Shown: positions 33,001 to 43,688, counted from the first letter of the stretch. The stretch is 64,000 bases of DNA from Diplocarpon mali (GCA_024741835.1 JAENRP010000120.1:56525-120524); one strand, 5' to 3'. The notes: a model not told the origin generated them from the letters alone. Translations and numbers: made by a program.

Positions 33001-35751
33001 ACGTCTCACAAGACTGAGAAGGACATTGCTGCCGGCGTCGCAGCTGCAGTCATTGCCGGCCGCAGCAAGCAATCGACCGCCGATCACATCAAATACGAGG
33101 ACCGACTTGAGCATACGGGAGCGCCCTTACACATGTCTTTCAAGCAACGAGCCCTGGGGGGTCAGGGGCAGAGTCTCTCATCCCGTCACAGCATCGATGC
33201 ACCTCTCAGCGAAGCTGCGAGCCACGACCAACTCAAACTTGGCGCTAGCGGGCTCCCAGATATACACAACCCAATGCCCGAAATCGGATACGGGGATGGA
33301 GAATCTGAAGTTGACACCAACCCTTCCCTCATCCAAGGACACATTGGTGAAGTCGAAGAGACAAACAGGGATCACTGGTCTGGGAAAGACACACCTGCTC
33401 AAGCACATATGGACACTGTATCAAGCCATGGACAAATATCTGATTCTAATGTGAAGGCAGCTGAAGCAGCTCTCGTTGGCGCTGCCGTTGGGGCAGGGGG
33501 TGCAGCTGCTCTCGCGAGACACAGTCGCGAAGCCAGTGGGGAGCACGACGATGACTGGCAGCGAACATCGGGAGAACGAAAGCGTGATACCATCGTGACA
33601 AATCCATACGAAGGCACCAGTCCAATCGCTGCTATCGGAGGAGATCTCGACCGCGACCTACTAAGCCAATCAGGGTTCCAGGGACATGGTAACAACTTTG
33701 CGCCTACGAAATTAGACTACCAGCCCTCCCGCGGGCCTGCTTCCCCGAAAGACGAGGGTTATATCTCATCCGCTCCGAATGCTCGTTCTCCAGAGGCGGC
33801 GACGCCTGAGCAGAGAGCCAAGGGTGTCGGCTTCCTCGACCAGGATCTCGAAGGCGGCAGTATGGCTGGAGGAGATCCATTTTACACCCCGAAGCATGCT
33901 CGGCATCTAAGCGGAATGTCCCATGGCATGGGATCTCCAATGTATGACAGTGCTACTGGAAATGGCATTGACCGTATTCAGTCAAAAGATATTGTTGCTC
34001 TGATGGACCACCTCACAGTTCGTGATGCTCAGAGAAGCGCTCGGGATACAGAAATTCTCGTCACACTGGTCCGGGCTGCTGCAGAGATGCGGAACTCCTT
34101 TGAAGACATGAAGCGTCTACTTGCCGACACCGAGGACGTGGTTATCACAGAGGTACAGGGGAACACTGAGAAATCTATTCAGAAAATCATCAACGGACCT
34201 AGACCGCAGCCTCAGAGTGTCCCGCGATCCCTCAGACAGGGCTCTCAGGATGAAACGCTCGATGAAATCCCGAATAAAAAGAGAAATGTGTTCAGGAGAG
34301 CCCTGAAAGGCTTGAGCATGAAGAGTACGAATGACCTAGGCAAGATTGAGGAGATGCTAGTTCAGTTGTTAGGTGAAGTCGAAGGCCTCAAAGTTGCGCA
34401 AGGCCTGAGGACCGAAAGCCGCCCTGGCGAATCCTACGATGACCTTGAAGACAACTATGACGATCGAGGATATGAACCCGAAGGAAATGCTGGTACCTCC
34501 ACCGCCAGCCATGCTAGTCAGTCCGGCCACCTGTCAATTCCCATGTCACGCGGCGCCAGCGCTGCAAGAATACTTGACAATCGCAAATTCTCGGACCATC
34601 GCATCAGCACCGTTCCTGAGGGTGATGAAGAAGAGATTGATCCCCGCGAGCAGCTTACGTCGGACAATCAATTCGAGAATAATGAGCTGCTACTCACACC
34701 AAGCCGAGATGTTGCGCGCGGCGGCTCAGTCCCTCTAGAAACACCACCCGGACAGTACGTCGAGAAACCCTCCTTCAGCAACGAGAACACTCCAAAAAGT
34801 AAAAAGCACAAGTCAAGTAGTTCTTCTGGTTGGATACCCAAAGTGTCTCGTTGGTCAGAGACAACAGCATCCACCGTCCTGCGCGGGTTTCGCAGCAGCG
34901 GACGGAACCTTGGGCGCAAAAGCGAGGAGCATTACCCAGAACCACCATCGAGATCTGGGTCTGAGCCTGGCAACTATGCAGAACAGAAGGACCCTTACGG
35001 CGAAGATAAGCTGTATTCTGGTTTTCCGCAAGATCAACCAGAGCAGCAGCAATACGATAAGGATGAGCTGGAGCACCCTCGGTCACTTCTGTCACCCGAG
35101 GATCCCAAATACAAGGCTCACCGAAACTCGTTGAACCTGCAGCATCCTCAGCCGCGAGTGGGCCCAACTCATCGGTACCAAACAGCTCTCGAATCACAAG
35201 CTCAAGACTTCGACTCGCCCATGTCTGCTAGATCGCTAGATTGGGGTTCACAGACAAGCCTGAGCCGTCTCCAACCCCAACAAACCAATCGCTACAGCAA
35301 CGGTACAGGCAACATGACGCCAGTATCTGATGGCGGCTACTCCGAAGGGTCTGCGTCTAACCAACCTCCCCAGCGCCCACCAAAGGAACCATTGGATCCC
35401 GAGAAACCATCAAACATACGGTCAGGCAAGTTCCCAAAGCCGAGTCCGTTGGGCAAGGAGCATCTTCCAGTGGACGCATATGAACCTATCAGCTCACCGA
35501 GATCACCGAACCCCGCTTCACGACTGATGCCCACGGGCGTTCCTGCCAGAAAGCCAACCGGCCCTAGAAGCATGAGCACATCCTCGAAGAGCGGGGGTGA
35601 ACTCAACAGAGACGAGACAGTCATCACTCGAAGAAATAAAAATAGAGGTATGTGCAGCCCCTAGTGAGTCGAGATGATCTGTATTGATTTGACGTAAGAC
35701 ACATTCGGCACGATGGCGAGTAATCAAAGCGGCGAGTCCGAAACTTTCTGA
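30091..35751 (+). CDS. Giant disordered Ser/Arg-rich protein with Ala/Gly helices
   Basis: Exon 1 is 30091-35647. A GTATGT donor at 35648 and an acceptor ending at 35698 add a last exon (35699-35751, DTFGTMASNQSGESETF), for 1869 residues. The protein is mostly polar and disordered. Landmarks are two RRRSRSLSR blocks (about 216 and 250) and five Ala/Gly-rich, glycine-zipper-like segments near residues 227, 485, 667, 978 and 1122 (for example AAGAGAGLVAGVVADTLG and VGAAVGAGGAAALA). A motif EY-acidic/V-D-E-x-GRKI occurs twice (about 635 and 955). A predicted helical region follows (about 1298-1450; LMDHLTVRDAQRSARDTEIL, NVFRRALKGLSMKS). The C-terminus is Pro/Ser-rich. I do not recognise the family with certainty. 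Large fungal scaffolds such as septal-pore or Woronin-body tethers share this composition, which is inference only. Confidence 0.8.
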
Positions 35752-36626
35752 TAAATAGCATTCGGCATAATATACGCTATGGTACGGACCATGTTTCCGC
35801 TCACACTTTTCTATCCTCCAGTGGTGCATGTCGCTGGATAACATTCACCTCTCTCTGGGCGGATACTTTGCACATACAATACGATTCCTGATTCTGTCTG
35901 TCTAATATTGAGACATTTAGAATTTATGACGGTAGCAATCGGTTGATGCGCGCGGACTTTGTAGCCGGTCAGGAAAGGACTGGTGCATGAAAGGGTGAGG
36001 AGGCGAGGGAAAGGGTTCAAGGCGGCTACTAACGATGATACGAGACATGACTACTTTTCTTTCTTGCTTGTCGCACACAACGCAAAATTGGGTGGGGCAG
36101 AGGGCGGACGGGGAGTGAGCGGTGCATATACCTTATAGGCTTTTAATGGATGGCGGTTGCACTTCTCCATTCTCACACTTGGTCCGTGTGAATAGAGCGG
36201 CTATCTCTCGACTCTGAAGGGACTCTGAAGGCACTCTGAAGGGAGATCCGGTCTGCTCTGCGTGTCTTGCCCTTCTGGGCTTATTTGGCATTCTGGACGG
36301 GATCGTGTGCGAAAACTCGATGGACTCAGTTGCCGGTTGCGTGGTCAGGGTCTACGATGCTCGGCCCGAGTGCCATGGCTTCGGCCGCTCCATGGGAGAG
36401 TTAAGCGAGTTGGCCCTGTCTTCACACGTGACATCGTATCCGAGAAACAAAAACATGAAAGAGACATTACACATTTCATCTAGGTATCCAGGTATATACG
36501 CATCGCTGCCAATCCCATCTCAAGCGATCTCCAAACGCCCTCGAACGTATCAATCCAACCATCGTCACTCATCTTACAGCAGCCAAGTCGTCGCCATGTA
36601 CACCGGTATCCAACGTCCAAGGCCCG

Positions 36627-36657
<31 letters not shown>

Positions 36658-36665
36658 CCCCTCAC
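35752..36665. other. Convergent intergenic region with a CT microsatellite
   Basis: No gene is supported. Three imperfect copies of ACTCTGAAGG lie at about 36210-36243. A (CT)n microsatellite runs from about 36626 to 36660, directly beyond the stop of the PI-PLC-like gene. Confidence 0.6.
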
Positions 36666-38060
36666 TCACAACACGAGCCAGCCAATACCTACCACGCACG
36701 CGGTAGCTAGCCAGGACGTGCGTGCGACGCGCGCCGCAGCACTGACCGGCAGGCCGCAGCACTCCCTCGTGTACGTGACGTTGTTGTAGTGCGCCGCAAC
36801 CTCGAACACGCTGCCGTTCCCGACATTGTAATAATCGACGTTCAGGAACTTCGGCGCAGACCCCCACATGTCGACGCAACCCTGCGTGTTGGTGCCCAGG
36901 GAGCCCGTCCCGTTGGCGGCGTTCGTGACGTTCAGTAGCGGGATCTGCGGCACCAGGATGCTGTTGCCCAGCAGGTTGATGTCGTAGTTCAGGTTGTGGT
37001 TGAAGAGGTACAGCCGATTCTTCGCGTCGGCCTCGGCGAGATCCGGGGGTCGCTGCACGGTACACGGGAAGGAGCGGTCGACGGGGTCAAAGGGCGTCTC
37101 CCACATCTGGCTGAACTGGTCGAGGATGTATGGCACGGCCGTCTGATTGGCCTCGTAGTCCAGGAAGATGACGACGCGGTTGCCGCCCAGGATCAGCGAG
37201 GCGAGCGTCGGCCAGTCGTCGATGCCCATGGGAATCTTGGGCGGCACGTAGGCGTATTGCTGCAGGCCCGTCTCCTCGATGAACGGCTGGTAGGTGGTCA
37301 CGGCGTTGTAGGCGCCGTTCCCGAGCAACAGGGTCACCACGTCGTAGGGGTGCGAGTGCACCCAGTCGAAGACCTTGCCGAGGTAGTCCGTTATGGGCCC
37401 GGCGTCGAGGAGGTCGCAGGTGGAATGGCAGAAGTGCGGCGTCTCGTTGACGAAGTGCATCTGTCCTTGCAAGAGGCGGATCCCATCGTCCAGCTGTGCG
37501 GTGACGTCGAGCAGCTGGTTTGCGCCAGCGTTCCCGGCCTTGACAAACGGCGAGTTGTGGGCAGCGACCTCGGTGATTTCGCCGTATTTGCGGGAGCAGA
37601 ATTCGGGGTAGTTGTTGCAGGGCGTGGTGTTGGTAGGCTGAGCGGCGGTCGAGGTTTTCGAGCGTGATGTTCCCCTCATGGTGCTATTTGCAGGCCTGGT
37701 GGTATGGGGCCGGCCGCTGAGAAGGATCCGGGGTTTGGGGCTCGAGGTTGATTTGACTGTGCCATTGCTCGCTGTCATGATGCTGGTGCCGATTCCAAGG
37801 AGAGTTGTGAAGCCCAGGGTCGTCGTCCGCGTGGTCGATCCACTGGTTATCGTTGCGACGAGCGCCGACGTCGTGATGGCAGATATCGAGGGACTGGTCG
37901 CCGCGGCCCTGGTAATGGTGGTGGAGTAAGAGATGTAATCTCCTGTTGGGACAGTTGCTCTCGGAGCCCCAGTCAGGACGAGCACGTCTTGGCTGGACGG
38001 ACCTTGAGACGCGGCCAGGGCAAGGAGACAGCCATATGGCAGGAGTCTGGAAAAGATCAT
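36666..38060 (-). CDS. Secreted/cell-surface PI-PLC X-domain-like protein
   Basis: A 464-residue single-exon protein starting at ATG 38060 with a signal peptide (MIFSRLLPYGCLLALAASQG). The in-frame codon at 38159 is TTG and is not used. A Ser/Thr-rich, probably O-glycosylated stretch covers about 40-145. The PLC-like phosphodiesterase domain follows, with the first active-site-type His in EVAAHNSPF (H168), GIRLLQGQMHFVNETPHFCH (second His region, 202-212), WVHSHPYDVVTLLLGNG and VVIFLDYEANQTAVPYILDQ. Two CxxC-like pairs and many NxT/S sites agree with secretion. The C-terminus is hydrophobic (TSWLATACVVGIGWLVL) with small residues before it, which suits a GPI anchor. The substrate is unknown; fungal members of this group may be non-catalytic or act on phosphoinositide-type lipids. 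Confidence 0.85.
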   Translation of the reverse strand: MIFSRLLPYGCLLALAASQGPSSQDVLVLTGAPRATVPTGDYISYSTTITRAAATSPSISAITTSALVATITSGSTTRTTTLGFTTLLGIGTSIMTASNGTVKSTSSPKPRILLSGRPHTTRPANSTMRGTSRSKTSTAAQPTNTTPCNNYPEFCSRKYGEITEVAAHNSPFVKAGNAGANQLLDVTAQLDDGIRLLQGQMHFVNETPHFCHSTCDLLDAGPITDYLGKVFDWVHSHPYDVVTLLLGNGAYNAVTTYQPFIEETGLQQYAYVPPKIPMGIDDWPTLASLILGGNRVVIFLDYEANQTAVPYILDQFSQMWETPFDPVDRSFPCTVQRPPDLAEADAKNRLYLFNHNLNYDINLLGNSILVPQIPLLNVTNAANGTGSLGTNTQGCVDMWGSAPKFLNVDYYNVGNGSVFEVAAHYNNVTYTRECCGLPVSAAARVARTSWLATACVVGIGWLVL

Positions 38061-38111
38061 GATGTCTGCGGTTGGTTGATGGCACACGGGGGAGCAGGCG
38101 CGAGGAGTGTC

Positions 38112-38221
38112 TGAGCTCCGATGAGGATATGCCCGTCGGTATGTCCACGAACTCTCCAAAGTTTCTGGGCTCCGATGAGGATATGCCAGGCGCTATCTCC
38201 ACGAATGCTCCGCTGCTATCC
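38112..38221. repeat. Two-copy 54-bp tandem duplication in the PI-PLC-like leader
   Basis: The block starting CTCCGATGAGGATATGCC at 38116 is repeated at 38170 with a period of 54 bp and a similar TCCACGAA segment downstream in each copy. It lies just upstream of ATG 38060 on the minus strand, within the likely leader or promoter. Confidence 0.75.
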
Positions 38222-38570
38222 AGAAGCAGGGTGGAGGCAAAGAACGGGCTGCGATACTATCATGGAGATCGTCGGCGATGCTCTGCCGAGGCGAGAAGGT
38301 CGCCGTCCGCGTCAACGAAGGCTGACTAATTGTCGAGAACCGACGTCACAAGTCTGGGTAGATGGCACGCCCGCCCGCGTGTCGTCGGCCTTCCGATACG
38401 AGGAGGTAGGTGAAGCTTGCCGTGCAGTCGGGTAGATGTCGCCGCCTCGAAGGGGAGGGCGAAAGTCCAAAAGCGTGGGGATGCGATGACGTCGATCGGG
38501 CTCGGGGACAAACAGACTTTGGGAGAAGGAGCTTGACAGGTCTGCGTCGCGGGAAGTAGCGAGGAAGTAG

Positions 38571-38632
38571 GAGGGGGAGGGGAGGGGGAGGGGTAGGGAT
38601 CTGGGCAGGGGTCCGGGGGGGGTGGGGGGGGT
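38571..38632 (+). repeat. G-tract cluster with G-quadruplex potential
   Basis: At least eight runs of three to eight G, separated by one to several bases, lie on the plus strand (GGGGG-A-GGGG-A-GGGGG-A-GGGG-TA-GGG and onward). The pattern satisfies the usual four-tract quadruplex rule several times over. Confidence 0.6.
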
Positions 38633-40233
38633 GCAGACCAGATCTGCCGTCCGAGCGATCGGATCTCGGGGTCCAGGGGTGCAGCCGAGCCGAGCCGAGC
38701 CGAGCCGGAGCGGCAAAGAAAACGAGGGGGGTGAAGGGGGAGAAGGAGAGAAGGAAAGGGAGGGGCTGGAAATGAGAGAGAAAGAGAGAGGGAGAGAGAG
38801 AGAGAGAGAAAAGGAGAGCGGGAATGGGAATGGGAATGGGAATGGGAAAGCGGCCGACAACGAGGGAGAGAGGAGAGAGGCTGGTCTGGTGCTCCTCGTG
38901 GTGGGCAGAGAGGAAGCAAGAAAGGAAGAGATTCCCACGAGAGGGATGGATGGGCTCCGGTGCGGTAGAGAGTCCAAGCGTTTGCGATCCCGCTGGCTGG
39001 CTCCCATTTCGCTGCGCCTCTTCCCACGCCGCTGGGTAAGGGCCGGGTCTGATCCAACCAACCCACCGATCTTCCGCACAGAGGGGAGGGAAGGGGGGAG
39101 TGGAGTGACGGCCCGCGATCCCGTGGTGAAACTGAATCAAAATAAGCACCATGGTCGTCGGAACAAGAACAAGAACACAAATAATCATCGCGATAAGAAT
39201 AGGAACCAGCATCTGGGTCTCGCGTGCCTGGCGCATCGTGAGCGGGCAAGGCGTTGGCTTCGCCGGTGCAGCGAAAGGAAAGGGGGGAGGGGAGAGCAGA
39301 AGTGATGGCGATGGCCCCCCCCCCCCTCGACTCGTTCTCCTCGCCTTGCGGCGCCGGGCCGGATCGGGTCGGGTCGGGTCGGGTCGGATCGGACCAGGCT
39401 GGGAGCGGCTCATGGTTGGCGGTACCCGGCTGCACTCGGCCATTCCAGGGCCGACGGTCCAGTACTGTATCTGCGAAGTTTATCGCGCGTCTCCAGATTC
39501 GTTGCGATCGCTCCCGGGATGATGGGCAGATCTTGCCCAGGCATAATTGTAGTGGGTGCATGTGGATTCTCCGGCTGGGCCTGGGCATGAACATGGCCAT
39601 GGCCATGGCCAGAAGAATTAGCGTTGGGAGACGCTGACATCACTTGGCCCGGTCCCTGGGCGGAAGCGTCAGATGACGTGGGCTGCACATACCGGCGAGA
39701 GGTCGGGAGAAAACCACGTTGGTGGCCAGCAATTCCCGCGTGGAAGTTGGCCTCTTCTCGCAGTCGGGTGGACGGCCTTCTGCATCGCTTGGTCCGGTGG
39801 CGACTGGCCGTGCAGACCTGGTGCGTCATCGTCGCCTTGATCATCAATCCAGCGATCAGCCGGCTGCACGCTAAAAACAAGTCCCAAAGTCTATTCTGGG
39901 CGGCGTCTCTTCCCGCAGCCTCGAGCCGCCAGCCGCCCGCCTCCCGCCTCCCGCCTCCCCACTCCCCCTCCCGACTCCCGACGCGCAACCGGGCCACGAC
40001 GACGATTCCACCAGATCCATGACGAGACGAAAGAGTCGACACAGAGTCGACAATGAGTCTGGGAGTCGAGATGATGTCGTCCCCGCATCCTAGCGCCCGC
40101 TCCCGGTTCTTCCTTGATATCCACGGGACCGCCTCTCCGTCACCCCCGTGAGGCTCGCCGTCGCCGCGTCGGGATACTTGCTCGCTTCTTCGTCCAGATC
40201 TCGCGTTATCCGGGCTCGACAGCGCTCTCTACC

Positions 40234-41295
40234 ATGGCTTTCTCATCCTTCGCCTCTTTCGCTGCGAGACGGCGGCAGCGGAAGATTAACCAAGGCCTTG
40301 CCGGCCCAGAGCAGGGTTCCGATCGAAGCATCACACCGACACACACGCCGACTGTCGATATCCGGAGGGCTACAAAGACTCGCAAGATCTACATTATCGT
40401 AACATCGGTCCTGTACGCGATTTCGGTCATTTTCTTGATGCTGGTCAGATCCTCCCCCGAACCAACTGCCTCCCCCCAACTCAGCTAAGAGCAATAGACC
40501 ATTATCGGCAATATCAACGATAAAGCCGTGGTCCGCAGCACCTACTTCTACAAACTCGACCTCACAAACATCATCCCCTCGTCTGCTGACAATATCATCC
40601 TCGTCAACTCGCTCGCGCGCTCCCTAGGCCTCCACGATTTCTACCAGGTTGGACTATGGAACTTCTGCGAAGGCTACAACGATGAAGGCATCACATACTG
40701 CTCTCCCACACGCTCGCTGTACTGGTTCAACCCCGTTGAAGTCCTGCTCAACGAGCTACTCGCGGGGGCTATCATCGCCCTGCCCGCAGACATCACCAAC
40801 ATCCTTACCCTGATCCGGATCGCATCCCGCATCATGTTCGGATTCTTCCTGACCGGGATCTGCATGAACACCATCTCAATCGGCCTGGTCTTCCTCGCTC
40901 TGAAGTCCAGGTGGTGGTCCTTCGCCCTGGCCGTCTGGACCTTCTTGGCCGGCTTGTTCGTGATAGCCGCGACGATCATCGGGACGGCCATGGCGCTCGT
41001 CTTCGAGAACGTCGCCACGTCCCAGGAATCGCTCAACATCGGCGCCTCGTACGGGAAGACCATGTTCGCGTTTATATGGATCGCTGCCGCGTGTAGCTTC
41101 TTCGGCTTCATCATCCATCTATCGATGACCTGCTGCTGTGCTAGCAGGAGGGATGTCCGGACCGGCCGGAGGAAGGGCAGGGCGAGCGCCTACGGAGAGA
41201 CGGGCGCGGACGAGAAGAGGAGGTGGCCGAACCATGTCCAGTGGAACCCAATGCCCACGTGGGGAAAGGAGAAGAGCGAAGGAGGGGGCGTGTGA
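40234..41295 (+). CDS. SUR7-family plasma-membrane protein
   Basis: Two exons, 40234-40443 and 40498-41295, separated by a 54-nt intron (GTCAGA...GCTAAG...ATAG) that joins ISVIFLML to TIIGNINDKAVV; 335 residues. The family topology is plain: a basic cytoplasmic N-terminus, a first membrane helix (about 51-73), and a large extracellular loop with YFYKLDLTNI and the signature GLWNFCEGYNDEGITYC (W124, C127, C138). Three more helices lie at about 185-206, 210-234 and 259-281. The cytoplasmic tail begins with a Cys cluster (TCCCAS), a likely palmitoylation site, and is Arg/Lys-rich. SUR7 proteins mark eisosome/MCC membrane patches; related proteins include PalI of pH sensing. The Lys/Arg-rich short tail and loop favour SUR7. 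The start MAFSSFASFAARRRQ is preceded by ACC. Confidence 0.88.
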
Positions 41296-42551
41296 ACGGA
41301 CATGAGGGTGGAATCGTTTCGTTTGTGGCGGGACAGCGGGTTTGTATTCCGTACTGCATCAGATCTAAGAGGCGTTTGGGGGTGGGGTTTGCATAGCGGG
41401 GAACTTGGGCGTTGGAGGAGATTGGCCCTGGTGGGCTCATGTGATGTATAAGAAGAAAATACTGTCAATACAGTAGATATGCCGCTAATCTGCCACACCC
41501 CTCGCACAGCGTCCGTCGACTCTGTCGACGGTACCCAACAAAATTCCGGCTGACACTGACAGGGACCTGCTCTAATGTAACGCGTCCCTCGCGCGATACT
41601 CCTTTCCTGCCTGGATAGTCGAGAGCAACCTCCTGACTGTCCTCGGCAAGTAGATCATCTTCCGCACAGCGATCCCCACCGCTGCCACGGGCAGGATCTT
41701 CCCCGGCGGGACCACGGCGTCCGAAGAAGAACAGCGGCTCCACCCCTCCGAAAACCCGCACCGGAGCGGCAGAGGGACCGCCGACGAGGGGCCTCGCGTG
41801 CTGGGCGAAGTCGGGATACGACGCGGCGAGCCCGACCGACATCCCAACGACGTGGCGCGTGCCCGGAGCGCGCGATGGGAATCCCGCCGATCCGCCAGAC
41901 ACCCAGAACCGGACTCCGCGCTGTGCAGGCTGTGCGTTGGCCTCGACGCCACGCGGGAGCCTCGCTTAGCATGACCCCGAGAAGTAAACACCTCACGGAG
42001 ACTCACGGAGAGACGGCGGAGGGCTCGGCCTGCAGCTGCCGGCCCCAGGGGCTCCGTCGGGGACGATCGCCAGGTCTCCCGGGACACACCTCGGTGTAGC
42101 GGCTCGGGAGGCGTGGGTGGTGGCGGTGGTCTTTCTTTGTCTCGGCTCGTCGAGCTGGGCTGGAGGGCTTGGTCGGCTGACGGGGTGTGGCCCCGCCCAT
42201 GGAAGTGGTGCTGTCGCGGGAAGCGCGGCTATCACCGTGAGGCGGGCGCGGTCACGTCATGTGAAGGGGAGCGATGTCGTCGTGTAGATGGAAGCGGTGT
42301 TGCTGCTGTCAAGCGATGGTTGGGGGCGAGCATTTCACGTCGATGGAAGCGATGGTGTCACGGGGAGCGGGGTTGTCAGGTGGAGGGGGGCAGTGATGTC
42401 GCGCACATGGGAGCATTGTTGTCAAGGAAAACAGCGTTGTCATTGAACTACAGCAACGACCACCCTCTGCGTACAAGCTTCCTTCTCTCCCAACTTCTGC
42501 CAACGTCGGACTCCCCCCGTCTCTTCCCCCTACAGCCTCGCTGGTAGCCGG
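41296..42551. other. Convergent intergenic region with a degenerate minisatellite
   Basis: No gene is supported. From about 42190 to 42450, imperfect copies of a core like ATGGAAGCGGTGTTGTC recur at roughly 30-60 bp intervals (clear copies near 42199, 42288, 42341 and 42409). Overlapping GC-rich frames at 41465-42100 carry no recognisable domain. Confidence 0.45.
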
Positions 42552-43688
42552 TCAGCTGAACTGCTGGAAGCCATCGACTATCTTGACCTTGTGCCCTTTC
42601 GTAGAGCCCTGGGTCGCCGGTGGAATTGCAGTCGTGTTCGAGTTGCCTGGGTCAGCCACCGGCTTCCTGGGGTGTTCAAGAGGCCTCTTCCCGCAGTAGC
42701 CCTTGAAGGTGAAGTGCCTGCACCATTCATCCTTGACCACGCTCCGCTCTGCCAACTCCGTGGATCGTTCACCGAACTGCTGGAAGCCGCCGACGACCGT
42801 GGCCTCGTGCCCTTTCGGAGAGCCCTTCTTCGCCGGCGGGGTCGTGGTGGGCGCAGGTGTATCGGCTGCAGTGTGGCCATCGGTGGGAGATGGAGGACCA
42901 GCGACAGCAGACTTCTTCGGTTGGTCGGGGGATTTCTTCTGGCAGTCGCTTCTGAAGGTGAAGTCGCGGCACCATTGATCCTTGAAGATATTTCGCTTCA
43001 TGGGTGGCTGCGATGGGGCCGCGACCGAGCTGGTGCTTTGCGGGGCTGGCGACGAGGTTGGCGACGGAGTTGGCGACGAAGTCGGCAGGATACTCGCCGA
43101 AGTGGTTGAGCCTTTTTTCTTCGGCTTGGAAGAACCGTCGTCGTCCTTCCAGCAGTTGTTGGATACTCGCCATCCACTCAAGAGGCTGCAGGCGAGATCC
43201 ACGCCGAAAGGACTGTGCGATTCGGCTCGTGGAGCGAGAGCCTTGATGGAGTCAACCGAGTTGTTGCTCTCCATCATCCTGCCGACCGGGGTGTCCGAGG
43301 CCGAAGGGTAGCTTGCCCAGCACGACCGATCTTGCATGGAAACGGCGCACCAGAGGCCGCTCCCGAACCACTCGATGCGTTTACCTGCCAACTCGTTGGC
43401 CTGTTGAATCTGTTCGGCCGATCGGCCCTTGATGGCAACCATCTGCTTTTGGGACCTGGTGCCCGCCAGGTCATTTCCTGCTTGGGTTCGGTGCCCAACG
43501 TTTTGGTGAAGGGCAGAACCAGCGGAAGTGGTGAGTGGGGACCTTTGAACCATTTGGTCCTGGTGATCAAAGGTCCGGGTCAGACCGTATGGGGTGACCT
43601 GGGCGAGGTTGACGGTGCCACTTGGGCTGGCTGATAGTGCTTGGCAGAAGACAGCCACGAAGACGATGGAAACACTGCTGAAGAGCAT
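42552..43688 (-). CDS. Secreted repeat protein with paired Cys modules (effector-like)
   Basis: A single-exon, 378-residue protein. The start is ATG 43688, giving a signal peptide (MLFSSVSIVFVAVFCQALSA); the frame is open further upstream without a conserved start. Two modules repeat in the C-terminal half. KDQWCRDFTFRSDC (236-249) matches KDEWCRHFTFKGYC (319-332), and KGSPKGHEATVVGGFQQF (288-305) matches QGSTKGHKVKIVDGFQQF (360-377). Two more Cys pairs lie in GLWCAVSMQDRSCW (111-124) and DLACSLLSGWRVSNNCW (164-180). Pro/Ser/Thr-rich linkers separate the modules, and dibasic sites (GKR at 102-104, MKR at 230-232, GKR at 333-335) sit near them, which would suit Kex2 cleavage. I know no family. 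Candidate secreted effector, wall protein or Kex2-processed precursor. Confidence 0.7.
   Translation of the reverse strand: MLFSSVSIVFVAVFCQALSASPSGTVNLAQVTPYGLTRTFDHQDQMVQRSPLTTSAGSALHQNVGHRTQAGNDLAGTRSQKQMVAIKGRSAEQIQQANELAGKRIEWFGSGLWCAVSMQDRSCWASYPSASDTPVGRMMESNNSVDSIKALAPRAESHSPFGVDLACSLLSGWRVSNNCWKDDDGSSKPKKKGSTTSASILPTSSPTPSPTSSPAPQSTSSVAAPSQPPMKRNIFKDQWCRDFTFRSDCQKKSPDQPKKSAVAGPPSPTDGHTAADTPAPTTTPPAKKGSPKGHEATVVGGFQQFGERSTELAERSVVKDEWCRHFTFKGYCGKRPLEHPRKPVADPGNSNTTAIPPATQGSTKGHKVKIVDGFQQFS

Larger units (their letters stand above)
38061..40233. other. Purine/pyrimidine-asymmetric intergenic region with microsatellites
   Basis: The divergent region between the PI-PLC-like and SUR7-like genes. 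The plus strand is a long purine-rich run (38500-38900). It holds a G-tract cluster (38571-38632), (GAGCC)n at about 38683-38707, (AG)n at about 38773-38817, (GGGAAT)n at about 38819-38848, (GGGTC)n at about 39363-39387 and (ATGGCC)n at 39592-39612. Three overlapping minus-strand frames of 255-426 codons here are products of the strand asymmetry and are not annotated as genes. Confidence 0.7.

Noticed and set aside
36996..37667. 223-codon plus-strand frame opposite the PI-PLC-like gene
   Set aside because: Antisense shadow of GC-rich codons in a gene with clear signal peptide and domain evidence on the minus strand.
38312..39606. Three overlapping minus-strand open frames of 255, 365 and 426 codons
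   Set aside because: All three frames are open at once because the strand is a polypyrimidine tract; composition is simple Ser/Pro/Leu/Arg repeats and no domain is seen.
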